DNA from: Haloterrigena gelatinilytica
GTDB taxonomy: Archaea; Halobacteriota; Halobacteria; Halobacteriales; Natrialbaceae
NCBI RefSeq assembly: GCF_013342145.1
Contig: NZ_JABUQZ010000002.1
Coordinates: 62,001 to 126,000, forward strand
DNA: 64,000 bases
Direction of reading: 5' to 3'
Shown: in pieces, positions 28,418 to 36,471 of the stretch
Numbering within the stretch: the first letter of the stretch is position 1
How the letters are laid out: every line of letters starts with the position of its first letter
Position numbers and translations under genes: made by a program
Notes under the pieces: generated by a model
Database searches by the model: none
Seen by the model: only the letters and a program-made list of their open reading frames with translations
What the model was told of the DNA's origin: nothing

Positions 28418-28565
28418 TCACGATCGATGAAATTCGACGTCGCTCGAACCGAGCGGGAGCCGGTAGACGAGGTAGCCGATCAGCAGGACGAAGGCGAACG
28501 TGGGACGGTTTCGCCGAACAGGACGGCGGCGTACAGGGCTCGCGTCAGGATCTGGATGACGACGA
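28418..28565 (-). pseudogene. frameshifted C-terminal remnant of a membrane protein
   Basis: On the minus strand one frame reads IQILTRALYAAVLFGETV. About 57 bases in, the similarity to a membrane protein continues in a different frame as FVLLIGYLVYRLPLG and ends at a stop at 28418. Two hydrophobic helices split over two frames, with no upstream part, indicate a decayed gene end. Its family was not recognised. It directly adjoins the arfC mini-copy. Confidence 0.5.
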
Positions 28566-28574
28566 GTCCGCCGA

Positions 28575-28706
28575 CTCGAGCGCTGCGAACGCCCGCAGGC
28601 GGTCGACGCGCTCGAAGTCCGCTTCGCCGCTGATCGCGATCCGCTCGCGGCGCCGCGAGGAGAGTTCACCGCCCGCGCTCGCGGCGGCGGCGTCGACGAC
28701 GTGCAT
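28575..28706 (-). pseudogene. internally deleted mini-copy of arfC
   Basis: Bases 28603-28706 match 26588-26691 (start codon and first 34 codons of arfC) and 28575-28602 match 26266-26293 (around codons 134-142), at the same lengths and with few substitutions. The two parts meet at TCGACGCGCTCG, which occurs in the parent at both 26294-26305 and 26588-26599. The missing 294 bases are therefore a deletion between 12-base direct repeats after a duplication. The reading frame runs out in unrelated sequence. Confidence 0.8.
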
Positions 28707-28912
28707 ACCGTCTCTCCGGAGGGGATCTCCGAGAAGAGACGGTGTTTCGCCGCCGCCGGTGACGGCCACGACCGGACGATTTGGCCGCGACGAGCGGCGA
28801 ACCGATCGCGGGCGCGGTGAACTCGAACCTCGATTCCCGTTGGATATCGTGGTGACAATCGCCATCGCGTTTGTTATTTCCTGAAATCTCATCCGATAAT
28901 ATTATGTTCATT

Positions 28913-29920
28913 ATGAATGAACAGTCATTCATGGCCCTACAGGAAAAACTGACTATGGCGAAGGGGATACTTACCACCCCCTTTATGAGACGTCAACTCC
29001 TGCTGTCCTCCGTTCTCGGTCCGATCCAGAAGCGGATCCGGGGAAACGACGGCGAGTACGTCATGGATGCGGACTGGGATAACCTGATTATCCTCGACGG
29101 CTGTCGATACGACCTGTTCACGCAGATCTATGCCAAGCACTCGTTGGACGGAGAGCTCTCCCGGTTTCAGTCCCGGGGCAGTTCGTCGCCGGAGTTCCTC
29201 TCCGAGAACTTCGAGGGGCGGTCCTACAACGACACCGTTTACGTCACCGCGAACCCCCACGAGAAACGAGTTCTCGACGACGCGTTTTACGATACGGACC
29301 GCGCCTGGATCGACGACTGGGACGACGAAGACGGGACCGTCCTCCCGGGGGTTCTTTCCGAACGCGCTCGGGCCGCTCACGACGCCTATCCGAACAAGCG
29401 GCTGATCGTCCACTTCATGCAGCCACACGTCCCGTTCATCGGCGAAACGCAACTCGACGTCGACAGCGAAATCACGAGCGGACTTCGGGATATGATGCTC
29501 GAAGATTCGATGGACGACGCGCCCGGATTCGTCTGGGAAGAGTTGCAAAACGGCGCGATCGAAGAGGGCGTCTTCTGGGAAGCCTATCGCGATAACCTGA
29601 TTCGGGTGCTCGAGGAGGCCGTTCCGCTCGCCGAGGATCTCCCGGGGAAGACGGTGATCACGGCCGATCACGGAAACGCGCTCGGCGAGTGGGCGACGCC
29701 GTTCCCGGTCCCGGTTTACTTCCACCCGACGAACATCCGTATGCCGGAACTGAACACCGTCCCGTGGTTCGTTCCGCCCTATTCGGAGCGAAAACGGATC
29801 GTGCGATCGGGCGACGCTCCCGCGGAGACGATCGAGGAGCCTGCTGCAGCCGACGAGTCGGTCGAATCCGGCGAGAACGCTGTCGAAGACCGCCTCTCGG
29901 CGCTCGGCTACGTGGACTAA
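28913..29920 (+). CDS. alkaline-phosphatase/sulfatase-fold protein
   Basis: A 335-residue cytoplasmic protein of the alkaline-phosphatase-like superfamily. Hallmarks: WDNLIILDGCRYDLF (metal Asp plus a candidate nucleophile region) and LIVHFMQPHVPFIGE, then KTVITADHGNALGEW, the DHG metal site. It ends in VEDRLSALGYVD, the tail seen on many haloarchaeal sulfatase-like proteins encoded near polysaccharide and glycan genes. Substrate is probably a sulfate or phosphate ester of a glycan (inferred). Start uncertain: ATGs at 28871, 28913 and 28934 are in frame. Less GC-rich upstream DNA and nearby gene debris suggest a recombined boundary. Confidence 0.75.
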   Translation: MNEQSFMALQEKLTMAKGILTTPFMRRQLLLSSVLGPIQKRIRGNDGEYVMDADWDNLIILDGCRYDLFTQIYAKHSLDGELSRFQSRGSSSPEFLSENFEGRSYNDTVYVTANPHEKRVLDDAFYDTDRAWIDDWDDEDGTVLPGVLSERARAAHDAYPNKRLIVHFMQPHVPFIGETQLDVDSEITSGLRDMMLEDSMDDAPGFVWEELQNGAIEEGVFWEAYRDNLIRVLEEAVPLAEDLPGKTVITADHGNALGEWATPFPVPVYFHPTNIRMPELNTVPWFVPPYSERKRIVRSGDAPAETIEEPAAADESVESGENAVEDRLSALGYVD

Positions 29921-30118
29921 TACTGCGGGACGGACTGACTTCGGAGTGACTGCCGTCCGGGAGTCTATCGACTACACTGCTCACCCACCTCCACTGCGTA
30001 CCCGGCCGCGCTCGCGGTCCGGTTGAGCGACTGCGACCGCCTGCCGAAATCCGTTCGAACGCTTCACTTTCACCCCGTTGCGGGAACGCTTTTGAAGCCC
30101 CCGCACGAAAGGCAAGTG

Positions 30119-31402
30119 ATGGAACTCGACGATCATGCCGAGGATCTCGCCTCCGACCTCGGTGTCGACAAAGAGGAGGTCAAATCCGACCTGCAGAACT
30201 TGGTGGAGTACAGCGTTCCCGTCGACGAGGCCAAACAGAGCCTGCGACGGAAGTACGGCGGCGGCTCGAGCGGCGGCGGCGCTCCCTCGAGCAAGGATAT
30301 CGCCGAGATCACGCCCGAGGACGGCAACGTCACCGTGACTGGTGTCGTCCTGACGTCCGGCAAGCGATCGATCCGCTACCAGGGCTCGGACCACGTCATC
30401 GTCGAAGGTCGACTGGCCGACGAGACCGGCGCGATCGACTACACCGCCTGGGAGGACTTCGGACTCTCGGCCGGCGACACGATCACCGCGGGCAACGCGG
30501 GCGTCCGCGAGTGGGACGGCGAACCCGAACTCAACTTGGGCGAGAGCACCTCGCTGTCCTTCGAGGACGACTCGCTCGACATTCCCGCGGCCTACGCCGA
30601 CGAGATCGGCGGCGACGCCCAGTTAGCCGATCTCCAGACCGGCGACCGCGCGGTGAACGTCGAGGTGGCCGTCGTCGAGTGCGAACGACGGACGATCGAC
30701 GGCCGCGACGGCGAAACCGAGATCTTGAGCGGCGTCTTCGGCGACGAGAGCGGCCGCCTGCCGTTCACGAACTGGGATCCCGCACCCGAAATCGAGGACG
30801 GCGGTGCCGTCCGGATCGAGAACGCCTACGTCCAGGAGTTCCGTGGCGTTCCGGAAGTGAACGTCTCGGAGTTCTCGACGGTCACCGCCCTCGACCGCGA
30901 GATCGAGGTCGGGGCTGATTCGACGACGATGGACGTCGGCGAGGCCGTCCGAACCGGCGGCATCTACGACGTCGAACTCGTCGGCAACGCCATCGCGGTC
31001 CGCGACGGATCCGGGCTGATCCAGCGCTGCCCCGAGTGCTACCGGGTCATCCAGAAGGGCCAGTGTCGCACCCACGGCGACGTCGACGGGATCGACGACC
31101 TCCGCGTGAAGGCAATCTTAGACGACGGTACCGGCGCCGTCACCGTCGTCCTCGACGACGAACTCACCGAGGACGTCTACGGCGGGACGCTCGAGGATGC
31201 CCTCGAGCAGGCCCGTGAGGCGATGGACCAGGAAGTCGTCGCCGACACGATCCGCGAGCGCATCGTCGGGAAGGAGTACCGCGTGCGCGGCCACCTCTCG
31301 GTCGACGAGTACGGCGCGAACCTCGACGCCGAGAGCTTCGAGGAGAGCGCCGACGATCCGGAGGCGCGTGCCGCCGCCTTCCTCGAGGAGGTGAGCGCAT
31401 GA
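30119..31402 (+). CDS. rpa1: replication protein A, single-strand DNA-binding protein
   Basis: A 427-residue RPA that coats single-stranded DNA in replication and repair. An N-terminal helical part (1-60) is followed by OB folds: about 65-165 (GNVTVTGVVLTSGKRSI and AIDYTAWEDFGLSAGDTI), about 185-285 (LPFTNWDPAPEIEDGGAV) and a C-terminal OB fold with a zinc finger (CPECYRVIQKGQCRTHG at about 302-318). Length and the following rpap-like and phosphoesterase genes match the rpa1 operon known in Haloferax. It overlaps the next gene by four bases. AAGGCAAG before the ATG may serve as a ribosome site. Confidence 0.92.
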   Translation: MELDDHAEDLASDLGVDKEEVKSDLQNLVEYSVPVDEAKQSLRRKYGGGSSGGGAPSSKDIAEITPEDGNVTVTGVVLTSGKRSIRYQGSDHVIVEGRLADETGAIDYTAWEDFGLSAGDTITAGNAGVREWDGEPELNLGESTSLSFEDDSLDIPAAYADEIGGDAQLADLQTGDRAVNVEVAVVECERRTIDGRDGETEILSGVFGDESGRLPFTNWDPAPEIEDGGAVRIENAYVQEFRGVPEVNVSEFSTVTALDREIEVGADSTTMDVGEAVRTGGIYDVELVGNAIAVRDGSGLIQRCPECYRVIQKGQCRTHGDVDGIDDLRVKAILDDGTGAVTVVLDDELTEDVYGGTLEDALEQAREAMDQEVVADTIRERIVGKEYRVRGHLSVDEYGANLDAESFEESADDPEARAAAFLEEVSA

Positions 31403-33264
31403 GCGCGAACGGGAACGGCGAGGACGACGAGGAGATTCCGGGACGCGAAGTCGCCTACCGACTGTTCGCCGCGGAGTACGACGACGCGTCGTTCTCCTAC
31501 GCCGAGAGCGACGAAGAACGGGCCCCCAACTACGTCATCTCGCCGACCGGCGCGCGGCTCAACCGCGTCTTCGCCGTCGGGACCCTCACCGAGATCACCG
31601 CGGTCAACGACGAGATGGTCCGGGCCCGCGTCGTCGATCCGACCGGCGCCTTCGTCGTCTACGCCGGTCAGTACCAGCCCGACGAACTCGCGACGCTCGA
31701 GCGACTCGAGCCGCCCGAATTCGTCGCGGTGACCGGGAAGGCCCGCACCTTCCAGCCCGACGACTCGGACCAGGTCTACACCTCGCTCCGCCCGGAGAGC
31801 ATCGCGACGGTCGACGCCGACACCCGCGATCGCTGGGTCGTCAGCGCGGCCGAGCAGACCGTCGAGCGCGTCGGCACCTACGCCGCGGCCGCCGAAAGCG
31901 ACGCGAGTGGAGACGCGCTGACCGATGCGCTCCTCGAGGCCGGCGTCGACAAGGGGCTGGCGGGGGGAATCCCGCTCGCACAGGACCACTACGGGACGAC
32001 GCCGGCCTACCTCGCGGCCCTGCGCGACTGCGCCCTCGAGGCCGTCGAGGTCGTCGCGGGCGAGCGCGATCAGGTCGAAGCGTTCTCGCTTTCGCCCGAG
32101 GACTCGAGTCCCGACGCCGACGCCTCGTTCGCGTCGCTGGCCGACCTCGTCGACCTCGATCTCGAGGGTCTCGAGACGCCACCGGCGGTCGAAACTGAGT
32201 CCGATTCCGAGCCCGAACCGGAGCCGGCCGCGGCGACGGCCGGCACCGGTTCCGCCGCGGGGACGGCGACGAGCACCGACCGCGAGTCCTCGTCTGCCGA
32301 CGTCGAGGTCGAATCCGACGAGGCGGACGCCGTCGAGGCGGAATCCGAGACCGAGACCGAGACCGAGACCGAAACCGAAACCGAACCGGAGCCGCCGACG
32401 GAATCGACTCCCGAAAGCGCCGACCCGGCCGCCGAGACGACCGAGGCGACGCCAACCGGAACGGGCGTGACCGACGCCGAGGCCGACGCGACGGCCGACG
32501 TCGCCGCCACCGACGAGCCGGCCGAAGCGGACGCCGGGTTCGACGAGACGGACCTCGACGAGTCCGAGACGACGGACGAAGCTACCGAGGCTGACGTCAA
32601 CCTCGAGAGCGACACTGAGACGGGTGCCGACCTCGAGACTGATGCCGAGACCGACGACGAGGATCTCGGCGACTTCGACGTCGACGCCGACGACGTCGAC
32701 GCCGACGACGTCGGCGACGGCGGGATGTACGAGATGGACGAAGAAGAGCGCGAACAGCTCGAAGCGGAGTTCGGCGCCGAGTTCACGACCGGTGCGGAGG
32801 TCGAGGAACCCGGCGAGGCCGACATCGACGTGCCCGAGCCCGACGACGAACCCGTCGACGAGTTCGAGACCGAAAGCGAGGCGGCCGCTGACGCCGCGGC
32901 GTCCGACGAAGCCGAAACCGAGTCGACCGACGACCTCGGCGCGCCGCCGTCGTCGGGACTCGAGGCCGACGCGGAAGCGGAACCCGACGAAGACGACGCG
33001 ACCGCCGAATCCGCCGCGACGGAGCCCGCCGAGGACGCGGCCGACGACACCGAGGAGGAACCCGCGGACGTCGACCTCGAGGACTACGTCGTCGAAACGA
33101 TGGAGGACATAGACGACGGCGACGGCGCCGACCGGACCGAACTCGTCGAGCGAGTCGCCGACGAGACCGGCGCCGACGAGAGCGAGGTCGAGGACGCGAT
33201 CCAGGACGCCCTGATGGGCGGCCAGTGTTACGAGCCCGACGACGAGACGCTGAAGGCGATCTGA
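31399..33264 (+). CDS. rpap1: RPA-associated protein with long acidic linker
   Basis: Partner of RPA1, coupled by an ATGA overlap. Residues 1-140 form an OB-like domain (RLFAAEYDDASFSY, GTLTEITAVNDEMVRARVVD, GAFVVYAGQYQP). Residues 140-250 are helical. About 265-540 is a highly acidic, repetitive linker (runs of Glu-Thr and DVDADDVDADDV). The last 65 residues form a winged-helix-like end (VDLEDYVVETMEDID, then GADESEVEDAIQDALMGG). The 621-residue length is well above what I expect for RPAPs, entirely due to the linker. Works with RPA in the nucleoid. Confidence 0.9.
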   Translation: MSANGNGEDDEEIPGREVAYRLFAAEYDDASFSYAESDEERAPNYVISPTGARLNRVFAVGTLTEITAVNDEMVRARVVDPTGAFVVYAGQYQPDELATLERLEPPEFVAVTGKARTFQPDDSDQVYTSLRPESIATVDADTRDRWVVSAAEQTVERVGTYAAAAESDASGDALTDALLEAGVDKGLAGGIPLAQDHYGTTPAYLAALRDCALEAVEVVAGERDQVEAFSLSPEDSSPDADASFASLADLVDLDLEGLETPPAVETESDSEPEPEPAAATAGTGSAAGTATSTDRESSSADVEVESDEADAVEAESETETETETETETEPEPPTESTPESADPAAETTEATPTGTGVTDAEADATADVAATDEPAEADAGFDETDLDESETTDEATEADVNLESDTETGADLETDAETDDEDLGDFDVDADDVDADDVGDGGMYEMDEEEREQLEAEFGAEFTTGAEVEEPGEADIDVPEPDDEPVDEFETESEAAADAAASDEAETESTDDLGAPPSSGLEADAEAEPDEDDATAESAATEPAEDAADDTEEEPADVDLEDYVVETMEDIDDGDGADRTELVERVADETGADESEVEDAIQDALMGGQCYEPDDETLKAI

Positions 33265-33274
33265 TCGACGACTG

Positions 33275-34150
33275 ATGTCCGACGCGCCTCGTTCCGACGC
33301 GCCTCGCGGTTCGACACTGCCCCGCGTCGAGCCCGTTCCCGGCGAACCGGCCGCGACCGCCACCGTCGGGACCGAGCGCGTCCTGCTCGTCGCCGACTAC
33401 CACGCCGGCTACGAGGCCGGACTGCGCTACGAACGCGGCGTCGACGTCCCCAGCCGCGCCCCCGACCGCCGGGAGCGACTGCTGCGTTTGATCGAGCGCA
33501 CCGACCCCGACCGCCTCGTCGTACTCGGCGATCTGATGCACTCGATCGGCGACCCGGGCGGCGCCGAGCGCGGCGAACTCGAGGTGCTCTTCGAGGCGTT
33601 CTCCCCCTCGCTCTCGGTGACGGTCGTGAAGGGCAACCACGACGGCGGGATCGAGGACTGGCTCACCCCCGAAAGCGAGCGCGAGGTCGCCGCCCTCGAG
33701 TTCGATCCCGAAGCCGTGACGGTCACGCCCGGCGCCGGCGTCGCGCTCGGTGGTGGCGCCGTCGGCGTCTGCCACGGCCACACGTGGCCCGCCCCCGAGG
33801 TGCTCGAGTGCGACGTCGTCTGTCTGGGCCACGAACACCCCTGCGTCCGCCTCGAGGACGAGGTCGGCGGCAGCCGCGTCGAACGGGCGTGGCTGCGTGG
33901 CCGCCTCGATCCCGACCCGTTCCGCGAGCGTCCCGAGTACGAGGGCGTCTCGTGGCTCGAGCGGGACGGCGAGACGCCGCCCCGGCCGCCGCGAATCGTG
34001 GTCGTGCCGGCGTTCAACGACCTCGTCGGCGGCACGTGGGTGAACCTGGCGAACCAGTCGTTTCTCTCGCCGTTCCTCCCCGCGGGGCTGGCCGACGGCG
34101 AGGCCTACTTGGTAGACGGGACGCGTCTCGGGCCGTACGACGCGGTTTGA
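33275..34150 (+). CDS. rpe: RPA-operon metallophosphoesterase
   Basis: A 291-residue calcineurin-like phosphoesterase of the kind found third in rpa1 operons. Metal motifs: LLVADYHAGYEAGL (Asp and His), VVLGDLMHSIG (GD), VVKGNHDGGIEDWL (GNHD), GVCHGHTWP and CLGHEHPCV (the late His pairs). It begins 10 bases after rpap1, so it is co-transcribed. The substrate is not known; context suggests a nucleic-acid or nucleotide phosphodiester linked to single-strand DNA handling. Confidence 0.92.
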   Translation: MSDAPRSDAPRGSTLPRVEPVPGEPAATATVGTERVLLVADYHAGYEAGLRYERGVDVPSRAPDRRERLLRLIERTDPDRLVVLGDLMHSIGDPGGAERGELEVLFEAFSPSLSVTVVKGNHDGGIEDWLTPESEREVAALEFDPEAVTVTPGAGVALGGGAVGVCHGHTWPAPEVLECDVVCLGHEHPCVRLEDEVGGSRVERAWLRGRLDPDPFRERPEYEGVSWLERDGETPPRPPRIVVVPAFNDLVGGTWVNLANQSFLSPFLPAGLADGEAYLVDGTRLGPYDAV

Positions 34151-34238
34151 CCGTTCGCAGCGCCCGTCCATCGGTACCGACCCGACCGCCAGCGAATGTA
34201 AGCCGAATCGCCAACACGGGACCGCGCGAACGGGACGT

Positions 34239-34541
34239 ATGCCCATGGAAACCTACCGGCTCGAGGTGCGGGAGATCGAGACCAACGGAATCGACGCCGA
34301 CGTCTACGGCGCTGACGACGTGATCGAGGAGTCGACTCGAGTCGCCTACGCGGACCACGACCTCGAGCCCCCGGCCTCGCGGGACGAAGAGCCGTCCTAC
34401 ACGGAGGAGATCACGGCCGACGTGACGACGCTCGACCTGCAGTACGAGCGCGACGACGGCGGTTTCGAGTTCCGCCTGCTCGGCGATCGCGACGAGCTGA
34501 CGCGAGTCAGGGTCGACGACGAGGAGTGGGACCTGAACTGA
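34239..34541 (+). CDS. small acidic hypothetical protein
   Basis: A 100-residue acidic protein of unknown function with mixed strands (YRLEVREIETNGIDADVYG, then DVTTLDLQYERDDGGFEFRL) and no cysteine, membrane or catalytic motif. An in-frame ATG at 34245 (METYRLEV) is an equally good start. It lies about 90 bases after the phosphoesterase gene and may be a separate unit. Confidence 0.65.
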   Translation: MPMETYRLEVREIETNGIDADVYGADDVIEESTRVAYADHDLEPPASRDEEPSYTEEITADVTTLDLQYERDDGGFEFRLLGDRDELTRVRVDDEEWDLN

Positions 34542-34583
34542 GGGGGTCGCGGCCGCGATCGGCGCCGACGATCGACCGTCGTC

Positions 34584-34943
34584 TCAGGACTGCCGGGTGG
34601 CCTCGGGGAAATTGAGCGTTCGGGCGACGACCTCGCCCAGCCGCTCGGCCAGCGGACTGCGGTCGATCGTCGCCGTCCGGTGGAACCACGCCTGAGCGAA
34701 ACACGGGAGCGCGGCGGCGAGGCTCACGATACCGCTCACTGTCCAGGGTGTCCCACCGGTTACGAGCCACGCGACGCTTCCGACGCCGACGAGACAGCAG
34801 ACCGCGCCGCTGGCGGCGTACGCTCGCCAGAGCCGCGGGGCTCGAGCCCGCTGCTCGTCGGTGTACGAGCGCGCCTCGGCAACGCAGAAGACGCCGCCGA
34901 CCGCGAGAACGACCGCGAGGAAGCCGAAGAACACGCCGAGCAT
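34584..34943 (-). CDS. small three-to-four-helix membrane protein
   Basis: A 119-residue membrane protein: hydrophobic segments at about 1-20 (MLGVFFGFLAVVLAVGGVF), 40-60 (AASGAVCCLVGVGSVAWLV) and 68-85 (VSGIVSLAAALPCFAQAW), followed by a cytoplasmic tail. An upstream in-frame ATG at 34970 would add nine residues; GGAGAG before 34943 favours the shorter form. Unrecognised. Convergent with the small gene on its left. Confidence 0.7.
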   Translation of the reverse strand: MLGVFFGFLAVVLAVGGVFCVAEARSYTDEQRARAPRLWRAYAASGAVCCLVGVGSVAWLVTGGTPWTVSGIVSLAAALPCFAQAWFHRTATIDRSPLAERLGEVVARTLNFPEATRQS

Positions 34944-35041
34944 ATCCGGCCGTTCTCTCCATACCACCATAACTGTTCGCCGGTGAACACGTTACGGCGT
35001 CGAAACCGGATGCCGTTTCGCGGGGCGGGGTGTCGCCGTTC

Positions 35042-35419
35042 TCACCAGCTGCTGCTCTCTCGTTGGACCGTCTCCGACTCGATGCGGTCCCCGTCGCGCC
35101 ACTGGAAGTAGTGGTAGGTCGTGCCGGCGATCTCCTTGACCGTAACCGACGCTCGGTCCGGGACGCCCTCCGGGTACTCGAGGTCGTCGTCGATCTCCTC
35201 ACCGGCGTCGTCGTCGTTGGGATCGCTCGGAGTCGAACCCGTCTCCGCTCGTTCGTCCGACTCGTCTGCGGCCGATTCCGTCCACGCCGCGAGATCCTCG
35301 AGGTAGGCGGCGATAGCGCGGAGGTCGTCGGCGTCTCGATCCTCGAGTCGCGCCAGCGCCTCCCCGGCGTCGCGGTCGAGATCGGACGGCGGCGTCGGGC
35401 GGTCGCGATCGTTCGTCAT
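35042..35419 (-). CDS. haloarchaeal hypothetical with DUF6788-like C-terminus
   Basis: A 125-residue acidic protein: a helical N-terminal half (EALARLEDRDADDLRAIAAY, then LEDLAAWTE), a Glu/Asp linker, and a C-terminal strand pair ITVKEIxGTTYYYxQW-like (VTVKEIAGTTYHYFQWRDGD). That last element resembles small haloarchaeal proteins that bind or accompany transposon and plasmid genes, but no function is established. The ATG at 35419 was taken instead of the ATG at 35446. Confidence 0.6.
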   Translation of the reverse strand: MTNDRDRPTPPSDLDRDAGEALARLEDRDADDLRAIAAYLEDLAAWTESAADESDERAETGSTPSDPNDDDAGEEIDDDLEYPEGVPDRASVTVKEIAGTTYHYFQWRDGDRIESETVQRESSSW

Positions 35420-35630
35420 CGGGTCGTCTCGAAGGTGGGTCGACACCCGTAAAACTCCCGTCGGTTCAGACTCGTTGCCCGACCGATCGGGCTCCGCTGC
35501 AATACTCCCGGAGCGCCGCGGTCGTCAGTCGTCATGGTTGCTATCACCACCCATATTTTCCGCCCGACGAAATTGTATCGAACCCTGTACTGTACTCCTT
35601 TATCCGATATATACACAATCCACGTGTGGA

Positions 35631-35638
35631 TTTATATA
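35631..35638 (+). promoter_or_regulatory. TATA box of the 35665 regulator gene
   Basis: TTTATATA is centred about 30 bases before the ATG at 35665 and implies a very short leader. ATATATAC just upstream, at 35608, is a second AT-rich element. Confidence 0.6.
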
Positions 35639-35664
35639 CACGAACGGGGACTCCACTGCTGACA

Positions 35665-35898
35665 ATGAGTTCACAGAAGCAGCGACCGGAGCCCCGGATC
35701 GAACCGATTCCCGAGGAGCTCGACTCCGCGCAGGCGAAACTCGTCTTCCTCTGTCTCGAGGCGACGGGCGGTGCCACGGTCGACGATCTGGGCGACCTGT
35801 TGGCGATGAAGAAACTCTCGATTCTGAGTCTTCTGAACGAACTCTCGAGCGAGAACCTGATCGAACGGCGCGGCGAGGAGTACGTCGTCGCGAACTGA
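35665..35898 (+). CDS. TrmB-like winged-helix protein
   Basis: A 77-residue DNA-binding protein consisting of almost nothing but a winged helix: LDSAQAKLVFLCLEATGG, then ATVDDLGDLLAMKKLSILSL (recognition helix) and LNELSSENLIERRGEEYVV (wing). Such minimal proteins related to TrmB are frequent in haloarchaea and regulate metabolism or surface genes; the target is unknown. The ATG at 35665 is preferred over 35626 from the TATA position. Confidence 0.75.
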   Translation: MSSQKQRPEPRIEPIPEELDSAQAKLVFLCLEATGGATVDDLGDLLAMKKLSILSLLNELSSENLIERRGEEYVVAN

Positions 35899-36032
35899 GC
35901 GGGACGGGTAGCGGATCGTCGTTACGATCTCGATTTTGTGACGTCTGGTGGGGTCTTCGGTGGATCGCTGTCGAACCCAGCGCGGGTCAGTACTCGCGTT
36001 TTCACTCGCGATATCGGCAGCAGTAGACTCCA

Positions 36033-36260
36033 TTACAGCCCGTCGATTACGGCGAGTATCGTAGATCCGAGTACGACTGCAGTTCCTGGAAACAGGATCA
36101 TCAATACGGTTTCCGCCGGTGTGGAAGACACCAGATGGATGCCGAACAACCAGTAGCAGAGGGCGCCGAGAAACGCGAAAATCGGCGTACCGACATAGAC
36201 GTACCACTTATTATTCCACGTTTCAGTCCCGAATAGCTTTGACTTCAACGAATTAGTCAT
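36033..36260 (-). CDS. small two-helix membrane protein
   Basis: A 75-residue protein with two hydrophobic helices (VGTPIFAFLGALCYWLFGI and VLMILFPGTAVVLGSTILAV) and a short polar N-terminus with an aromatic motif (WNNKWYVYVG). Less GC-rich than neighbours. A TATA-like AACTATATAC at 36282-36291 on the minus strand is 27 bases before the ATG, supporting a leaderless gene. Function unknown. Confidence 0.65.
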   Translation of the reverse strand: MTNSLKSKLFGTETWNNKWYVYVGTPIFAFLGALCYWLFGIHLVSSTPAETVLMILFPGTAVVLGSTILAVIDGL

Positions 36261-36281
36261 ACATGACAACTATTTATGATT

Positions 36282-36292
36282 AGTATATAGTT
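36282..36292 (-). promoter_or_regulatory. TATA box of the small membrane protein gene
   Basis: AACTATATACT on the minus strand, about 27 bases upstream of the start at 36260. Confidence 0.55.
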
Positions 36293-36471
36293 CCTACGTA
36301 GCGCTCGCCAAAAGCGGAGGAGGTACATAGCCGGCGCTCGAGACGGGTCTCTTCGCTCGAATCTACTACCGTCCTCGAGATCGCTCGGACGCCGACGACT
36401 GCAACAGCGACACGCGCTCGAAGCAACCCGAGAAAAGCAAGCGGAACGAAACCGAGGACCGACGGCGATCG

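Noticed and set aside
31177-33363. 728-codon frame on the minus strand opposite rpap1 and neighbours
   Set aside because: It is antisense to the rpa operon. Its Gly/Arg/Val-rich composition is what GC-rich haloarchaeal codons give when read backwards; rpa1, rpap1 and rpe have clear domains.
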